Positions 51,397-60,730 of a DNA stretch of 64,000 bases are shown here, piece by piece. The stretch lies in assembly GCF_008014675.1 (NCBI RefSeq), contig NZ_VOXD01000015.1, forward strand, positions 26,096 through 90,095. Direction: 5' to 3'. The notes under the pieces are model-generated. The model did not search any database. It saw only the letters and a program-made list of their open reading frames with translations, and had not been told where the DNA came from. A program made the position numbers and the translations under genes. Source of the DNA: Neolewinella aurantiaca. GTDB lineage: Bacteria; Bacteroidota; Bacteroidia; Chitinophagales; Saprospiraceae. Numbering within the stretch: the first letter of the stretch is position 1; each line of letters opens with the position of its first letter.

Positions 51397-54300
51397 TTAA
51401 AAATCACCATAGCCAAACATCTGTTTGTCCTCCTTCAGCGCGTCTATTTCTCGCTGGTCAATTTCAGCCTGGACATGTTCGATAATATCGGAAATGTCAT
51501 TATCACCGGTATAACCATCAATCAATTCGTAAACATCTTCCCAATTTCGTTTTCTCCATCTGCTTACGTTTGTGCCGGCGGCAAACATTCCTCCGCTTGG
51601 GGTCCACCGGATGGTACGAAAACTCTCTACGCTGTTATCGTAGCTAAGGTAGAGGTACACCGCCTCTGGATAGTAGTCAGGTAACTGCGTTCGAATACCG
51701 TCGAGAATCATACGCCGTGCCATCTTGTCTTCTATGTTGGCGACTAGATACTTAAAAGCATAAGGCTTCATGGTCTTTTTGAAGTCAGCATCAACACTAT
51801 TAAATAGTGTCTTTAACGCACTGTCACCAAAAAAGTGGAAGTGCTGTACTTCAGAAATTAAGTCCGCGCACTTAGAGAAGAATGGTAATATATCAGGTAC
51901 TGACCAGATCAATCCAAAATGACGCTTTCGACCTAAATGCTTATTTGAGTTGGCGTCCACATAATCGGCTCTGACATAATTGACAAGAAAGCCAGGCGCG
52001 CGTGAGAGTATCTTACATAGTACTTTTAGGGTATGATCAAAATGATCATCAACAGCTATTTGTCGGAGGTAAGATCTTTTCGCTAGTTCTACGTCATGAC
52101 TGACCAAAAAGTCTATCATCGGCTCCTCCCCCACGTAGTAAAACTGCTTCCCTTCGGCAACTTGTTGATGAATAGAACTTAGCCAACCCAAAAGCTCATC
52201 ATTATGCTCGGCGAATTGCTCTAAAAGGTGGAAGTTTACCTGCCCTTTTTGAGGGAGATCGTTAATCGTCTTAACGATTTTTTTTCTTATTTCAGTAGTT
52301 ACCAACTCTGGTGCTAGCGACTGTGCAAAAAACCAGAATCGTCTCTTTCGGTAGGTTTCCGGTAACGCCTTTAGCGCGCTCAGGTACAGTTCCACCAATT
52401 CTTTCTTACTTCCCAAGTGGACTACCAGTTCACGATCGATTGGTAGATCAAGCCTTAACCACTCGTCGAGCAGGCAACCTCCTACAGTTACGTCATTCTC
52501 TAAATTAGCCCGCAAAATGGTTCTGAGACCTCGCTCTACTTCAAAACCTATCAGTAGGTCTGCTTGAACGATTTCTTCCAGTTCAGCACAAAAAGACTTT
52601 CCAGCTTCGCGATTAGGGAATAAGTACTCCCGCTTCAAAAAATCGTCATGACTGACGGTATGTTCTTCTATGCTTTGATCCTCACCCCGATGGTAGTTCC
52701 AATATCTCCACCCTATATTTTTTAGCGTACATAGCACCGGTGAATTAAACCTTGCTTTGATCGACCCAATCATTCCAAGACCCTGGCCTCGAGTAGGTCC
52801 ATAATCTTCAAGGGCATCCATTAGTTCGTGTACCATTGCCGCGTCACCGATGTCTTCCGGGTCAAGGTAATCACTTATGATTTTTCCAATCCAGTGAATA
52901 TCCACAGAAAGCACCTTCCCCGTAATCCGGCTGTAGCGTCCATTCGCTAACAACTTCAGCGTATCGATAATGCTTTTCGATTGAGTGGGGTACAAAAAGT
53001 GGAGTTGTTCCCAAATCAAAATTCTCAGCTGCTGGCCACTATTCAATTCTCCCCCCTCTCTTAAAGCGTGTTGATATTCCTGAACACTCGACCCGTGTGA
53101 AAGGTAGAACCCCGCCACGCTCAAAAAGACAGCTTGACATAATGATTCACCAGCGGCTACCCCTTCAAGTAAGAGTTTGAATAAGTACCGTTGCCGTTCA
53201 ATGTTCTCAATAGGACCACCGCTCTTCAGTAAAATTCCTTCTTTAAAAATCTTAAGCAAACCAAGAAAAGAGCTAGGCTTTCGCGCGCAGTACTGAAAAG
53301 CCAAGTCTATCGCTTTTTTAAAAATTTTCTCCTCCGACTGAAGTAGGCTCCCTAAAAAGCGGAGCTCGGTTGATCGGGTATAATGGTTCACAGTCTGATT
53401 GTCCAATGCAACCGCAAAATTGTGCTCTTTGATTTGTGGCAGTCTACTGACCCGTAGCCTCATTAGCCGAATCAGCCTATCTTCCCTGAATCGCCAAAAC
53501 ACCGTAAAGTACTGGTCCCAATCTGTATCTGACACCAGTAACTTTTCCTTGACTAATAAGTCACTCTTGACGGCATCCAATATGACTCCCGTACCGAACC
53601 GCTGCCCGATTTCATTCACGTGCTCCGATAACTTACTGTAATGTTGTCGGTCAAACTCATACTCCATCGCTTTCCGAAAATCGAGCACCTTATCTTTAAT
53701 GAAAGCTAAGTAAAAGAAGTACGTAGCAAATACTTGCTCTGATAAAACCGCCATTTCAAAACGCTGTGTCACCAGTTCTCTTCGGCGAAGAACGTTGATA
53801 CAGTCTTGAAATTTATCAGGGTCTACTCCGAATTCATGTAGTAAGGCATCCCGGTCACTCTGCTTTTCCGCCCCCATATCGAAAGTCTTAAAAAGGGAGA
53901 ACATACCGAGCGTCTGAATATAATCACGCGTAAGCAGGCCCTCAAAATCCCTCACGTAAGTAGAGAAATAGAGGTCAAAGAGTTCTAGGAATGAAGCGGG
54001 TAGCTTTTCTACCTTATCGTCTTTCAGCAGTCGGGCAGCCATAAGCGCAAACCGGATATTCCCTTTAGCCAGGCGCGAAATATCCCATTGCTGATAATCT
54101 TTTACGATCTTATACGGAGAGTTGGCCACAATCAAACGAATCTCTTCATCTGAAACAACCCCAATGGTCATCGTCGCTGTTTTGACCGCCGCCAATACTT
54201 GCTCAACCGCCTCTTTCGCATAGTTTCTGACGGTCAAAACAATTCGAAAATCCTTATCGTGATGTTGTTTCGAAAAGTTGATTACTTGCTTCAAGTTGTC

Positions 54301-55131
54301 TAGCTGTCGATTCGCATCTTCTACTAGTAAGTAACCAGAAGTAAGATTGTCAAACCAAAGTCGTAAGTCTTTGTAAACGTCCTGGCCATTGTCCTCCAAA
54401 ACAAATACCGGCCGCTTATTCTCTTCTGATAGTTGTTCTAGAGCGTGTAGCGTCAATCTTGATTTTCCCACTCCAGAACCACCGCTAAGGCAGACTATCG
54501 AATGAGTGCTGCAGTTCGCCTTCAATTCCTCTACTTCATCTTTACGCCCGATGAAAGAATTAGTCAGCGGTGTAGCAATTCCGCCGCTGTGTTTGGCTTT
54601 AAACGCTATAAATTGCTCAAGCAGAAACAACTGACCGGTACCGATGGTAACGGAAAGAAAAACTTCCGCCAGCCCTGGATAACGTTGCTGTAAGTCTGTT
54701 GCAAGCGTGGCCAGGCCCAAAAAGCTAATCTCAAAGCCCCTTTTCTTACCGTAATCCTTCAGGTCTAATTCCTGATCAGGGTTGAGATCAACGGTGTAGC
54801 AAAGCTTCAACTCTCTTATATCTTCAGGCTTCAAACCTAAATTGTTTCTCTCTTCCTCACATCCATTGATATCTCCTTTGAACTTCTTTACGGTCTCAGT
54901 TTTACCCGCCGTTGTAGTGTGCTCTGCCCACATCATACGTCCGTCATCGAGCCAGAAATGAGCGTCCGGCTGACCGGTATTGGTCTTCAGCTTAAAGGCA
55001 TGACTCCCGTTCGGAGAGACGCCGACGATGCTTGAATCAGAAAGGCGCAGGTACTGATTGACAAGCAGCTGGAAGCTAGCGGAATCAATCTCTTGCAAGC
55101 GTCTTGGAATTTCGGGATTAGATTGCGTCAT
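51397..55131 (-). CDS. STAND-type NTPase with N-terminal nuclease-like domain (candidate antiviral)
   Basis: 1244 residues from MTQSNPEIPRRLQEID. N-terminal ~200 residues look like a PD-(D/E)xK-type domain: TGQPDAHFWLDDGRMMWAEHTT (in part; D56, E70, with His/Thr in place of Lys). P-loop NTPase from ~190: FIGRKDEVEELK, Walker A GGSGVGKSR (~213-221), Walker B-like LLVEDANRQLD, sensor VLTVRNYAKEAV. The remaining ~800 residues are helical (repeat-like sensor) with no known fold by eye. This layout is shared with Avs-type and related STAND defence proteins that detect phage proteins. It is a single large gene without clear partners; proof of defence is lacking. Confidence 0.7.
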   Translation of the reverse strand: MTQSNPEIPRRLQEIDSASFQLLVNQYLRLSDSSIVGVSPNGSHAFKLKTNTGQPDAHFWLDDGRMMWAEHTTTAGKTETVKKFKGDINGCEEERNNLGLKPEDIRELKLCYTVDLNPDQELDLKDYGKKRGFEISFLGLATLATDLQQRYPGLAEVFLSVTIGTGQLFLLEQFIAFKAKHSGGIATPLTNSFIGRKDEVEELKANCSTHSIVCLSGGSGVGKSRLTLHALEQLSEENKRPVFVLEDNGQDVYKDLRLWFDNLTSGYLLVEDANRQLDNLKQVINFSKQHHDKDFRIVLTVRNYAKEAVEQVLAAVKTATMTIGVVSDEEIRLIVANSPYKIVKDYQQWDISRLAKGNIRFALMAARLLKDDKVEKLPASFLELFDLYFSTYVRDFEGLLTRDYIQTLGMFSLFKTFDMGAEKQSDRDALLHEFGVDPDKFQDCINVLRRRELVTQRFEMAVLSEQVFATYFFYLAFIKDKVLDFRKAMEYEFDRQHYSKLSEHVNEIGQRFGTGVILDAVKSDLLVKEKLLVSDTDWDQYFTVFWRFREDRLIRLMRLRVSRLPQIKEHNFAVALDNQTVNHYTRSTELRFLGSLLQSEEKIFKKAIDLAFQYCARKPSSFLGLLKIFKEGILLKSGGPIENIERQRYLFKLLLEGVAAGESLCQAVFLSVAGFYLSHGSSVQEYQHALREGGELNSGQQLRILIWEQLHFLYPTQSKSIIDTLKLLANGRYSRITGKVLSVDIHWIGKIISDYLDPEDIGDAAMVHELMDALEDYGPTRGQGLGMIGSIKARFNSPVLCTLKNIGWRYWNYHRGEDQSIEEHTVSHDDFLKREYLFPNREAGKSFCAELEEIVQADLLIGFEVERGLRTILRANLENDVTVGGCLLDEWLRLDLPIDRELVVHLGSKKELVELYLSALKALPETYRKRRFWFFAQSLAPELVTTEIRKKIVKTINDLPQKGQVNFHLLEQFAEHNDELLGWLSSIHQQVAEGKQFYYVGEEPMIDFLVSHDVELAKRSYLRQIAVDDHFDHTLKVLCKILSRAPGFLVNYVRADYVDANSNKHLGRKRHFGLIWSVPDILPFFSKCADLISEVQHFHFFGDSALKTLFNSVDADFKKTMKPYAFKYLVANIEDKMARRMILDGIRTQLPDYYPEAVYLYLSYDNSVESFRTIRWTPSGGMFAAGTNVSRWRKRNWEDVYELIDGYTGDNDISDIIEHVQAEIDQREIDALKEDKQMFGYGDF

Positions 55132-55335
55132 AACGGGGGTTTTGTGCTGCCTTATTATAGCAATCTTCATGCCATTGGTGGCAAAAGGGACTTCTCTTTT
55201 TAGAATTTAATGAGCCTGAATCTTTCGTATGGCATCTCTGAATTCTAGTTGCATTTTAGGAAATTTATGAAGGAGTAAAGAAACATCCCTATCTTTACAC
55301 CTCCGACGCACACCGCAGACTAAACCCATCCAGTC

Positions 55336-55824
55336 ATGCGAACCATCCTCACGTCGTACCCCTTCATCATTTTCCTCGCCGCCCTGATCGTTCTCCTTTA
55401 CCCGAGCTGCGAACCGGCTGATCCCGTTGTCGAAGAACTCCCGACCACCGCCACCATTACCATCGACTTCTCCGACCCCAACACCCACGCCGGCAACGCC
55501 GGCGGCTACCGTTACATCTACGACGGCGTATCCTACTCAGCTACCTACAACGCCTGGGCAACCTGGTCCTGCGCCTCCGGCCCCGACTTCTTCGCCGCCT
55601 GGGACGACACCTCCCTAACCGTCTGGCTAGCCCATTGCCCCGCAACCCTGCACCTCGAATCAATCACCACCCAAACCAGCGACGGCACTCCCCTACCCAT
55701 CGAATCCTGGACACCAGTAGCCGACGCCCTCGAACCCACCTACCAGCTAACCCTGAACCCAGCCAACTACGTCGACATCGAGAACGGAGCCACCACTATC
55801 ACCCTCAGCTTCACCTACCTCTGA
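55336..55824 (+). CDS. Lipoprotein of unknown function
   Basis: 162 residues. Signal and lipobox: IIFLAALIVLLYPSCEP. The rest is beta-rich: TATITIDFSDPNTHAGN, GGYRYIYDGVSYSATYN, DDTSLTVWLAHCPATLHLES, YQLTLNPANYVDIENGATTITL. Two Cys (residues 81 and 97 region) could form a disulfide. No family recognised. Its 3' end is part of a 299-bp tandem duplication. Confidence 0.65.
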   Translation: MRTILTSYPFIIFLAALIVLLYPSCEPADPVVEELPTTATITIDFSDPNTHAGNAGGYRYIYDGVSYSATYNAWATWSCASGPDFFAAWDDTSLTVWLAHCPATLHLESITTQTSDGTPLPIESWTPVADALEPTYQLTLNPANYVDIENGATTITLSFTYL

Positions 55825-56358
55825 CAATAATCGACCCCAGCGGGGTCAAACCTGTTTAACCCCGGGTGAAGCAAGCGCCCAGCGCGAGCGTAACCCGGGG
55901 TTTCCGACAGCGCGCAGCCGCGACCTCCCCCCCGGATGTCAGCACCACATCTCCTTCCGACAAACTCCCTCCGATCCCTACACCGCAGACTAACCATAAA
56001 TCAAAGTCATGCGCCACCTCCCCCTGCTCCTCCTATCCCTACTCTGCACCTGCGGCCCCCACCAACTACGTCGACATCGAGAACGGAGCCACCACTATCA
56101 CCCTCCGCTTCACCTACCTCTGACCACTCCCGACCCCAGCGGGGTCAAACCTCTTTAACCCCGGGTGAAGCAAGCGCCCAGCGCGAGCGTAACCCGGGGG
56201 TTCCGACAGCGCGCAGCCGCGACCTCCCCCCCGGATGTCAGCACCACATCTCCTTCCGACAAACTCCCTCCGATCCCTACACCGCAGACTAACCACAAAT
56301 CAAAGTCATGCGTAACCTCCCCCTGCTCCTCCTATCCCTACTCTGCACCTGCGGCCCC
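55763..56358. repeat. 299-bp tandem duplication
   Basis: Copy 1 is 55763-56061 and copy 2 is 56062-56358, differing at few positions. Each includes the last ~20 codons of the lipoprotein gene, a two-hairpin repeat (GACCCCAGCGGGGTC … CCCGGGGTT), and the first ~17 codons of the next gene (MRNLPLLLLSLLCTCGP). Thus a decoy start (56010) and a decoy end lie between the two real genes. Confidence 0.92.
55833..55903. repeat. GACCCC two-hairpin repeat (copy 1 of seven)
   Basis: Two stems: GACCCC-AGC-GGGGTC, then AACCCCGGGT paired with ACCCGGGGTT across ~20 bases. Further copies: 56132-56202, 60659-60730 (inside the helicase gene), 62651-62722, 62899-62970, 63848-63917 and 63949-64000 (cut by the window end). 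Confidence 0.9.
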
Positions 56359-57123
56359 GCCCCCAGCTGCCAAGCCCAGGTACCCGACACCCTAATCACA
56401 GTAACTAAGCTCCCCTACCCCGAAGCCAGAATCTTCGCTCCTCCAGTACGGGAGGGGCTTGCCCCCTCCCGCCACGAGCAAAGCGAGCATCCACACCTAT
56501 CACATCTCCCCTCTCCCGAGGAGAGGGGCCGGGGGAGAGGGTACGAATCCTGCATCCAAACCCGCCACCTCCGCCTCCGCGAAGCCGAACTCGCCACCCT
56601 TACCAAAGCCCACAAAAAAGACTGGCTAAAATACATCCCCTCTTTAAACGCCGGCCTATCCCCCGCCCTCCGCCGAGATCAGGATGGCAACTTCAGCTCC
56701 CGCCTCACCCCTACCCTGTCCCTGGGCATAAACTCATCCCTGATCTACCAGGCCCATCGCAACAAACAACAACGCGCCGCCACCCGTGAATCCATCATCA
56801 AACGCTCCCAACTAAAGGAAGACATAGAAATCGCCAAGCTCCACCGACTCCAGCGTCGCCTCGAAGTAGAAACCGACAAGCTTAACCTCCACAACGGCGT
56901 CGCCGATATCGACCGCCAGCTCTTCACCCTCTACCAAAAACAGTACGAAAACCACGACATCTCCCCGGAAGAATACCTCCTCAAAAGAAAAACCTTCCTC
57001 CTCCAGGAACTCAGAAACCAAGACCAAATCACCCGCATCGAAACGCTACAGTACGAGATCGAAAACCTCGCCGGTTGCCTCTCAAACCCTCAAGCTCATC
57101 ATCCAACTACCACTAAAAAATGA
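56308..57123 (+). CDS. TolC-like half protein with repeat insertion
   Basis: 271 residues; signal MRNLPLLLLSLLCTCGP. Residues ~65-90 (HLPSPEERGRGRGYES and flanks) derive from the palindromic repeat at 56505-56541. The rest resembles the C-terminal half of a TolC-type channel: WLKYIPSLNAGLSPAL, TPTLSLGINSSLIYQ, then a long coiled coil (RNKQQRAATRESIIKRSQLKEDIEIAKLHRLQRRL … YENHDISPEEYLLKRKTFLLQEL). Proteins of this type occur in Bacteroidota conjugative elements. A role in element transfer or envelope is inferred. Confidence 0.6.
   Translation: MRNLPLLLLSLLCTCGPAPSCQAQVPDTLITVTKLPYPEARIFAPPVREGLAPSRHEQSEHPHLSHLPSPEERGRGRGYESCIQTRHLRLREAELATLTKAHKKDWLKYIPSLNAGLSPALRRDQDGNFSSRLTPTLSLGINSSLIYQAHRNKQQRAATRESIIKRSQLKEDIEIAKLHRLQRRLEVETDKLNLHNGVADIDRQLFTLYQKQYENHDISPEEYLLKRKTFLLQELRNQDQITRIETLQYEIENLAGCLSNPQAHHPTTTKK
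56505..56541. repeat. Palindromic repeat (copy C) inside the TolC-like gene
   Basis: TCTCCCCTCTCCCGAGGAGA followed by GGGGCCGGGGGAGAGGG; 37 bases shared with 17014-17050 and 42900-42936. In frame it encodes SHLPSPEERGRGRG. Confidence 0.9.
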
Positions 57124-57141
57124 TCCAGTTCCATTTTAGAG

Positions 57142-57158
57142 CCATTTGTCATACCTTT
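57142..57158. promoter_or_regulatory. CCATTTGTCATACMTTT motif (site 1 of 3)
   Basis: CCATTTGTCATACCTTT here; CCATTGTCATACATTT at 57841-57856; CCATTTGTCATACATTTG at 58523-58540, where TGTCA/TGACA form an inverted repeat. Each lies 100-270 bp upstream of a start (57412, 58043, 58642). A shared binding site for the ribbon-helix-helix proteins in this cluster is an inference. Confidence 0.45.
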
Positions 57159-57411
57159 AGGCTAAGAAGTTTATTTTTCAAGTTTAACGTGCTTAATAGG
57201 TTTATCCATCACCCAAAATCTATTCAAGTACTTGTCTCAAGGAGCTCCCTCTGGCAACTTAAGGCATAAATCCGTTTACTAGTTTTATAGCGGTTCTTCA
57301 CAATCGGTGCCTACCTGTAGCCTCAACGCTTAACCCGTGCGGCAACGGCATTACTATTCCCGCCTCTGTAACAGAATCTAATCCACGTCATCTAACAAGA
57401 TCTTTCAAACG

Positions 57412-57633
57412 ATGTCAAAAGAAAATAAATCTGCTCCCAATCAAAACAAAGACGAAAGCCAGGCACCTGCTATCCCTCAACGCGACACCCGCGTCAGGGT
57501 CAACGTCCGCGTTCCCAGCAGACTCATGAAAATCATCAAAGAAGAAGCTATCCATCATGATCGATCCGTCAGCAGTATGGTCATCGAAGCCCTATGGGAG
57601 AAATACCGAAAGGATGAAAAAAACTCCAAGTAA
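57412..57633 (+). CDS. Ribbon-helix-helix protein 2
   Basis: 73 residues. Disordered charged start (SKENKSAPNQNKDESQ), strand TRVRVNVRVPSRLM, helices KIIKEEAIHHDRSVSSMVIEALWEKYRK. Same design as 3860-4051, including the DRS-x-SxVV/MVIE segment. Probable DNA-binding dimer of a mobile element. Confidence 0.72.
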   Translation: MSKENKSAPNQNKDESQAPAIPQRDTRVRVNVRVPSRLMKIIKEEAIHHDRSVSSMVIEALWEKYRKDEKNSK

Positions 57634-58042
57634 AAACACTAACCACAAAACCCTTCCTCAAGCTTCAAGTCACACTACTCTACATTTTTGGCTCCCTCTC
57701 CGCTGAGCCTTAAGCGAGCACGAAGTACTGCAAAGCAAACATAAAGGCGGGCGGGAGAAGAGGTGGAAAATCAAAAATGTAGAGTAGACCTGGTCTCAGG
57801 TACAGAAACTCGGCAACTGAATATTTCAGACAATCCAACCCCATTGTCATACATTTCACGCCAAAACGTGCTACTTTAGCATATTACAAATTATATTAGC
57901 CTCAATATTGCTATTGAGTGTTGAGCGGATTACCACGCTCCTTTTTACCGAATCATACTTCAGCGAAGCTTCTTAAGTGTTTTGCACTACCGCATTTCCC
58001 TGTCTTTCACAGCTTCTCTTCCGAACACTGTACCTACAACAC
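57634..58042. other. Gene-free stretch with repeat hairpin
   Basis: Contains a diverged palindromic element near 57692-57765 (CTCCCTCTCCGCTGAGCC … GCGAGCACGAAGTACTGC … GGGCGGGAGAAG) related to 105-157 and to the insertions in the helicase gene, plus motif site 2 at 57841-57856. No gene recognised. Confidence 0.5.
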
Positions 58043-58234
58043 ATGCATAAGAACGACAAAAAAACACCTCCTGTCAGGTCATCCTCTGCCCAAAATGACG
58101 AGTCCAACGTGATCCTCGAAATCCATTTAGAGAAAGATTTGAACCAAAAACTCGACCAGAGTGCAAAGCACGATAAGCTTCCTCTAGAGGAAATCATCCT
58201 CAAAATCCTGAAAAAACGCTTCCAAAACCGCTAA
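58043..58234 (+). CDS. Ribbon-helix-helix protein 3
   Basis: 63 residues from MHKNDKK; an in-frame ATG 66 bp upstream is less plausible. Lys-rich start, strand SNVILEIHLEKDLN, helices QKLDQSAKHDKLPLEEIILKILKKRFQNR. More diverged than the other two but the same size and order. Upstream carries motif site 2. Confidence 0.6.
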   Translation: MHKNDKKTPPVRSSSAQNDESNVILEIHLEKDLNQKLDQSAKHDKLPLEEIILKILKKRFQNR

Positions 58235-58641
58235 GCGCCAACCTCAAATCAATGACTACCTGGTCCGCCACTACCTTCTGAAAAGGTAACATTTTCGTCC
58301 ACGTTCAGAGCCCACTCCAATTCTCTCTAACGGAGAAATTGGAAAACAAAAGCCCGCAAAACAAACCCTCAGCTCAAAAAATATATGCGCTGAGCAACTT
58401 TTTTTAAAGTACAACCGCTTACCCCCCAACCCCTTGTAATACATAGGTTTTTCCCTAAATCTTCCCTCCCTCAAAAACGATTTTCGCAACAAGCTGCTTA
58501 TCAGCAAGTTGCAACTCTGGAGCCATTTGTCATACATTTGACACATCGGGCCATCAGCTTCTCTGAACACGCTCCGCTGCAGCATCGCTGCTAATACACC
58601 GGCCGCGCTCCTCCTGCGAGCAGCGGCACAATCTCCGATTT
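58235..58641. other. Gene-free stretch before the helicase gene
   Basis: Motif site 3 at 58523-58540 is the only clear feature; short inverted repeats near 58314-58340 (CAATTCTCTC … GAGAAATTG) are visible. No coding region recognised. Confidence 0.5.
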
Positions 58642-59326
58642 ATGCCATCTCCCGATCGCAGCGGGGGGCTGTCACCAACAGCCTCCAGAGCTACCGCTTT
58701 GCCCGCTAATTCCAGCCTCTATAACCGACAGGCTTATTTCCTCAGTCGCCTCGCTACAATCGGAATAAAAACCGATCAGGCCCAGGCTTACGGACTCAGC
58801 GCCGACCCCGAGGGCAACATCCTCCAACAAGTTCGCACCCTAAGCGGAGACTTCATCAAGTATATCCCCCACAAAAAACTGCATCAGTAGGAAAAACTAC
58901 AAAATCGAAAAACAGCCTATAACCTTCACGAAGACGCTTTCTACAGCATCCTCAGCGTCACCCGCCGCCATCCCGACATCCTAGCCGCAGACCCCACCCT
59001 CCACAAGTACGACAATCCGTACAAGCAAAGCCTCAGGCCGCTCCCCGCTCCACTCGCCATCAAAGCGTATCGCGAAAAGAAAACCGGCGGACTCATCGTA
59101 TTCCCCGAAGGCTATTTCAAAGCAGCAGCCCTCGATGTCGCAGGCATCGAAGCTGTAGCCTTCCTCGGAATCACTGTCTTCAGACTCAACCCCGACCTCC
59201 GCAACTACCTCCTCCAACGGCTCCCCGACACGATCTACATGCTCTACGATGCCGACGCTCTAAACCCAGGCTACAGCTCTGCTTCCCCGAAATGCGGCAG
59301 CAACATCACTCCTTCAGGGCCCACCT

Positions 59327-59430
59327 CGTCCCCCCTCTCCCGAGGACCTCGGAAGGAACAAGAAGCAAATCCTGTAGAAGTCGCGCATCAAGCACGAAGT
59401 ATTGCGCAGCAAAAGGACCCACGAAAAAAG
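59327..59430. repeat. Repeat insertion 1 in helicase gene
   Basis: Begins CCCCCTCTCCCGAGGACCTCGG and contains GCGCATCAAGCACGAAGTA and GCGCAGCAAAAGG. Translated as SPLSRGPRKEQEANPVEVAH then ARSIAQQKDPRK. Same two-part structure as 59590-59696. It splits the Toprim-like sequence. Confidence 0.75.
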
Positions 59431-59589
59431 CTCCTCTCCTCCCGCCGAAACCAGGACTTCAATAACTCAGCCCAACGCTTCGCCGCCGAACTGTTCGACC
59501 TGTTCGCCACCGTCAACCACGAATGCAAAATCTGCTTCGTCATGGGCAGAACAGATATCCCAACGTGCAGCAGCAATACCACGCCTGCT

Positions 59590-59696
59590 ACGTCTCCCCT
59601 CTCCCGGGGACCTCGGAGTGAACGCAAAACCGGTCACGTAGAAGCCGCGCATCGAGCACGAAGTACTGCGCAGCAAAAGGGGCCGGGGGAGAACGA
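59590..59696. repeat. Repeat insertion 2 in helicase gene
   Basis: CTCCCCTCTCCCGGGGACCT … GCGCATCGAGCACGAAGTAC … GCAGCAAAAGGGGCCGGGGGAG. It is a version of the palindromic repeat with ~70 bp inserted between its two halves (CTCTCCCG and GGGGCCGGGGGAG). Translated as SPLSRGPRSERKTGHVEAAH then RARSTAQQKGPGE. Confidence 0.75.
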
Positions 59697-60658
59697 AACC
59701 CCCAAAGGCGTCGACGACCTGATCGAAGCCCACGGCCACCAACCCGTAGCCTCCGACCTCTTGAAGTTTAACCTCTCTCCCTCCCTCCAGGAATCCAGAT
59801 TCTTCGCCGGCTTCACCCTCTCAAAATCCAGCTTCCGCCATAAACTGAACCGACTCTTCCTCAAAAAAAACTACCGCGAGTGGGCCGAGTTTCACACCAA
59901 AGCAAACTTCAATGAGCTCGCCAAAGGTTTCTTCTATCAAAACGCCCGCTACCGCGCCCTCAGCACTGGAGACCTGCTAGACAATACCATCACCTATGAA
60001 CTTATTACTGACCCCTTTCGAGTCGAAGTACCCACCATCAAACTCAACATCAACCGGTACCTCCAGGAACAATACCGGGCAATCTCGGCCATCCTGGCCA
60101 CGCACCAATCCGTAGCCCTCGAAGCCCCCACCGGATCAGGCAAAACCACCTTCATCATCAAGTATGCCCGGCGCACGCGCCAACCTCTAGTCATCGCCGT
60201 GCCCACCATAAATCTGGCTCGCCAGATCGCCCACCAGCACAAGGGCTACGCCCTCACCGGAAATTTCAACCACAACAAAGTACAAGTCTCCAACGAAGCT
60301 GACCTCATCGTCTGCACCTACGACACCATCCACCAGGTGCCCCACCTATTCCTTCGACTCCTCGTCATCGACGAAGCTCATAATTTAGTCAATCAGTACG
60401 GACAAGTTTACCGGGGCTACAAACCTTTCCGCGCAGAAACCCTCCGCAAATGTGCCGCACTAATCCCCGAAGCTAAAAAAACGGTCCTCCTTTCCGGAAC
60501 CATGTCTCCACTACTCTGCCAAACCCTCAAAGCTCAACTCGTCACCGTCTCCCGCAACCAAAATCCAAACGTCCGCGTCTTCGACATCGAAGCCGACGGA
60601 ACCAACAACGAAGCCCTCGCCCGTTCCCTCATCACCCACCTCGCCGAAATCTTCCCCA

Positions 60659-60730
60659 GACCCCGAAGGGGGCAAACCTCCCTAACCCCGGGTGAAGCGC
60701 GTGCCGAAGGCACAAGCCGAACCCGGGGTT
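60659..60730. repeat. GACCCC two-hairpin repeat within helicase gene
   Basis: Copy of the family at 55833-55903 inserted in frame, translated as RPRRGQTSLTPGEARAEGTS then RTRG. The conserved helicase sequence before (IFPR) and after it (KLHVVFWNN) continues uninterrupted. Confidence 0.85.

Noticed and set aside
59239-59241. ATG at 59239 as the true start of the helicase gene
   Set aside because: The conserved Toprim-like sequence begins well upstream in the same frame, so this ATG lies inside the gene; it is kept only as a possible internal start if the amber is a true stop.
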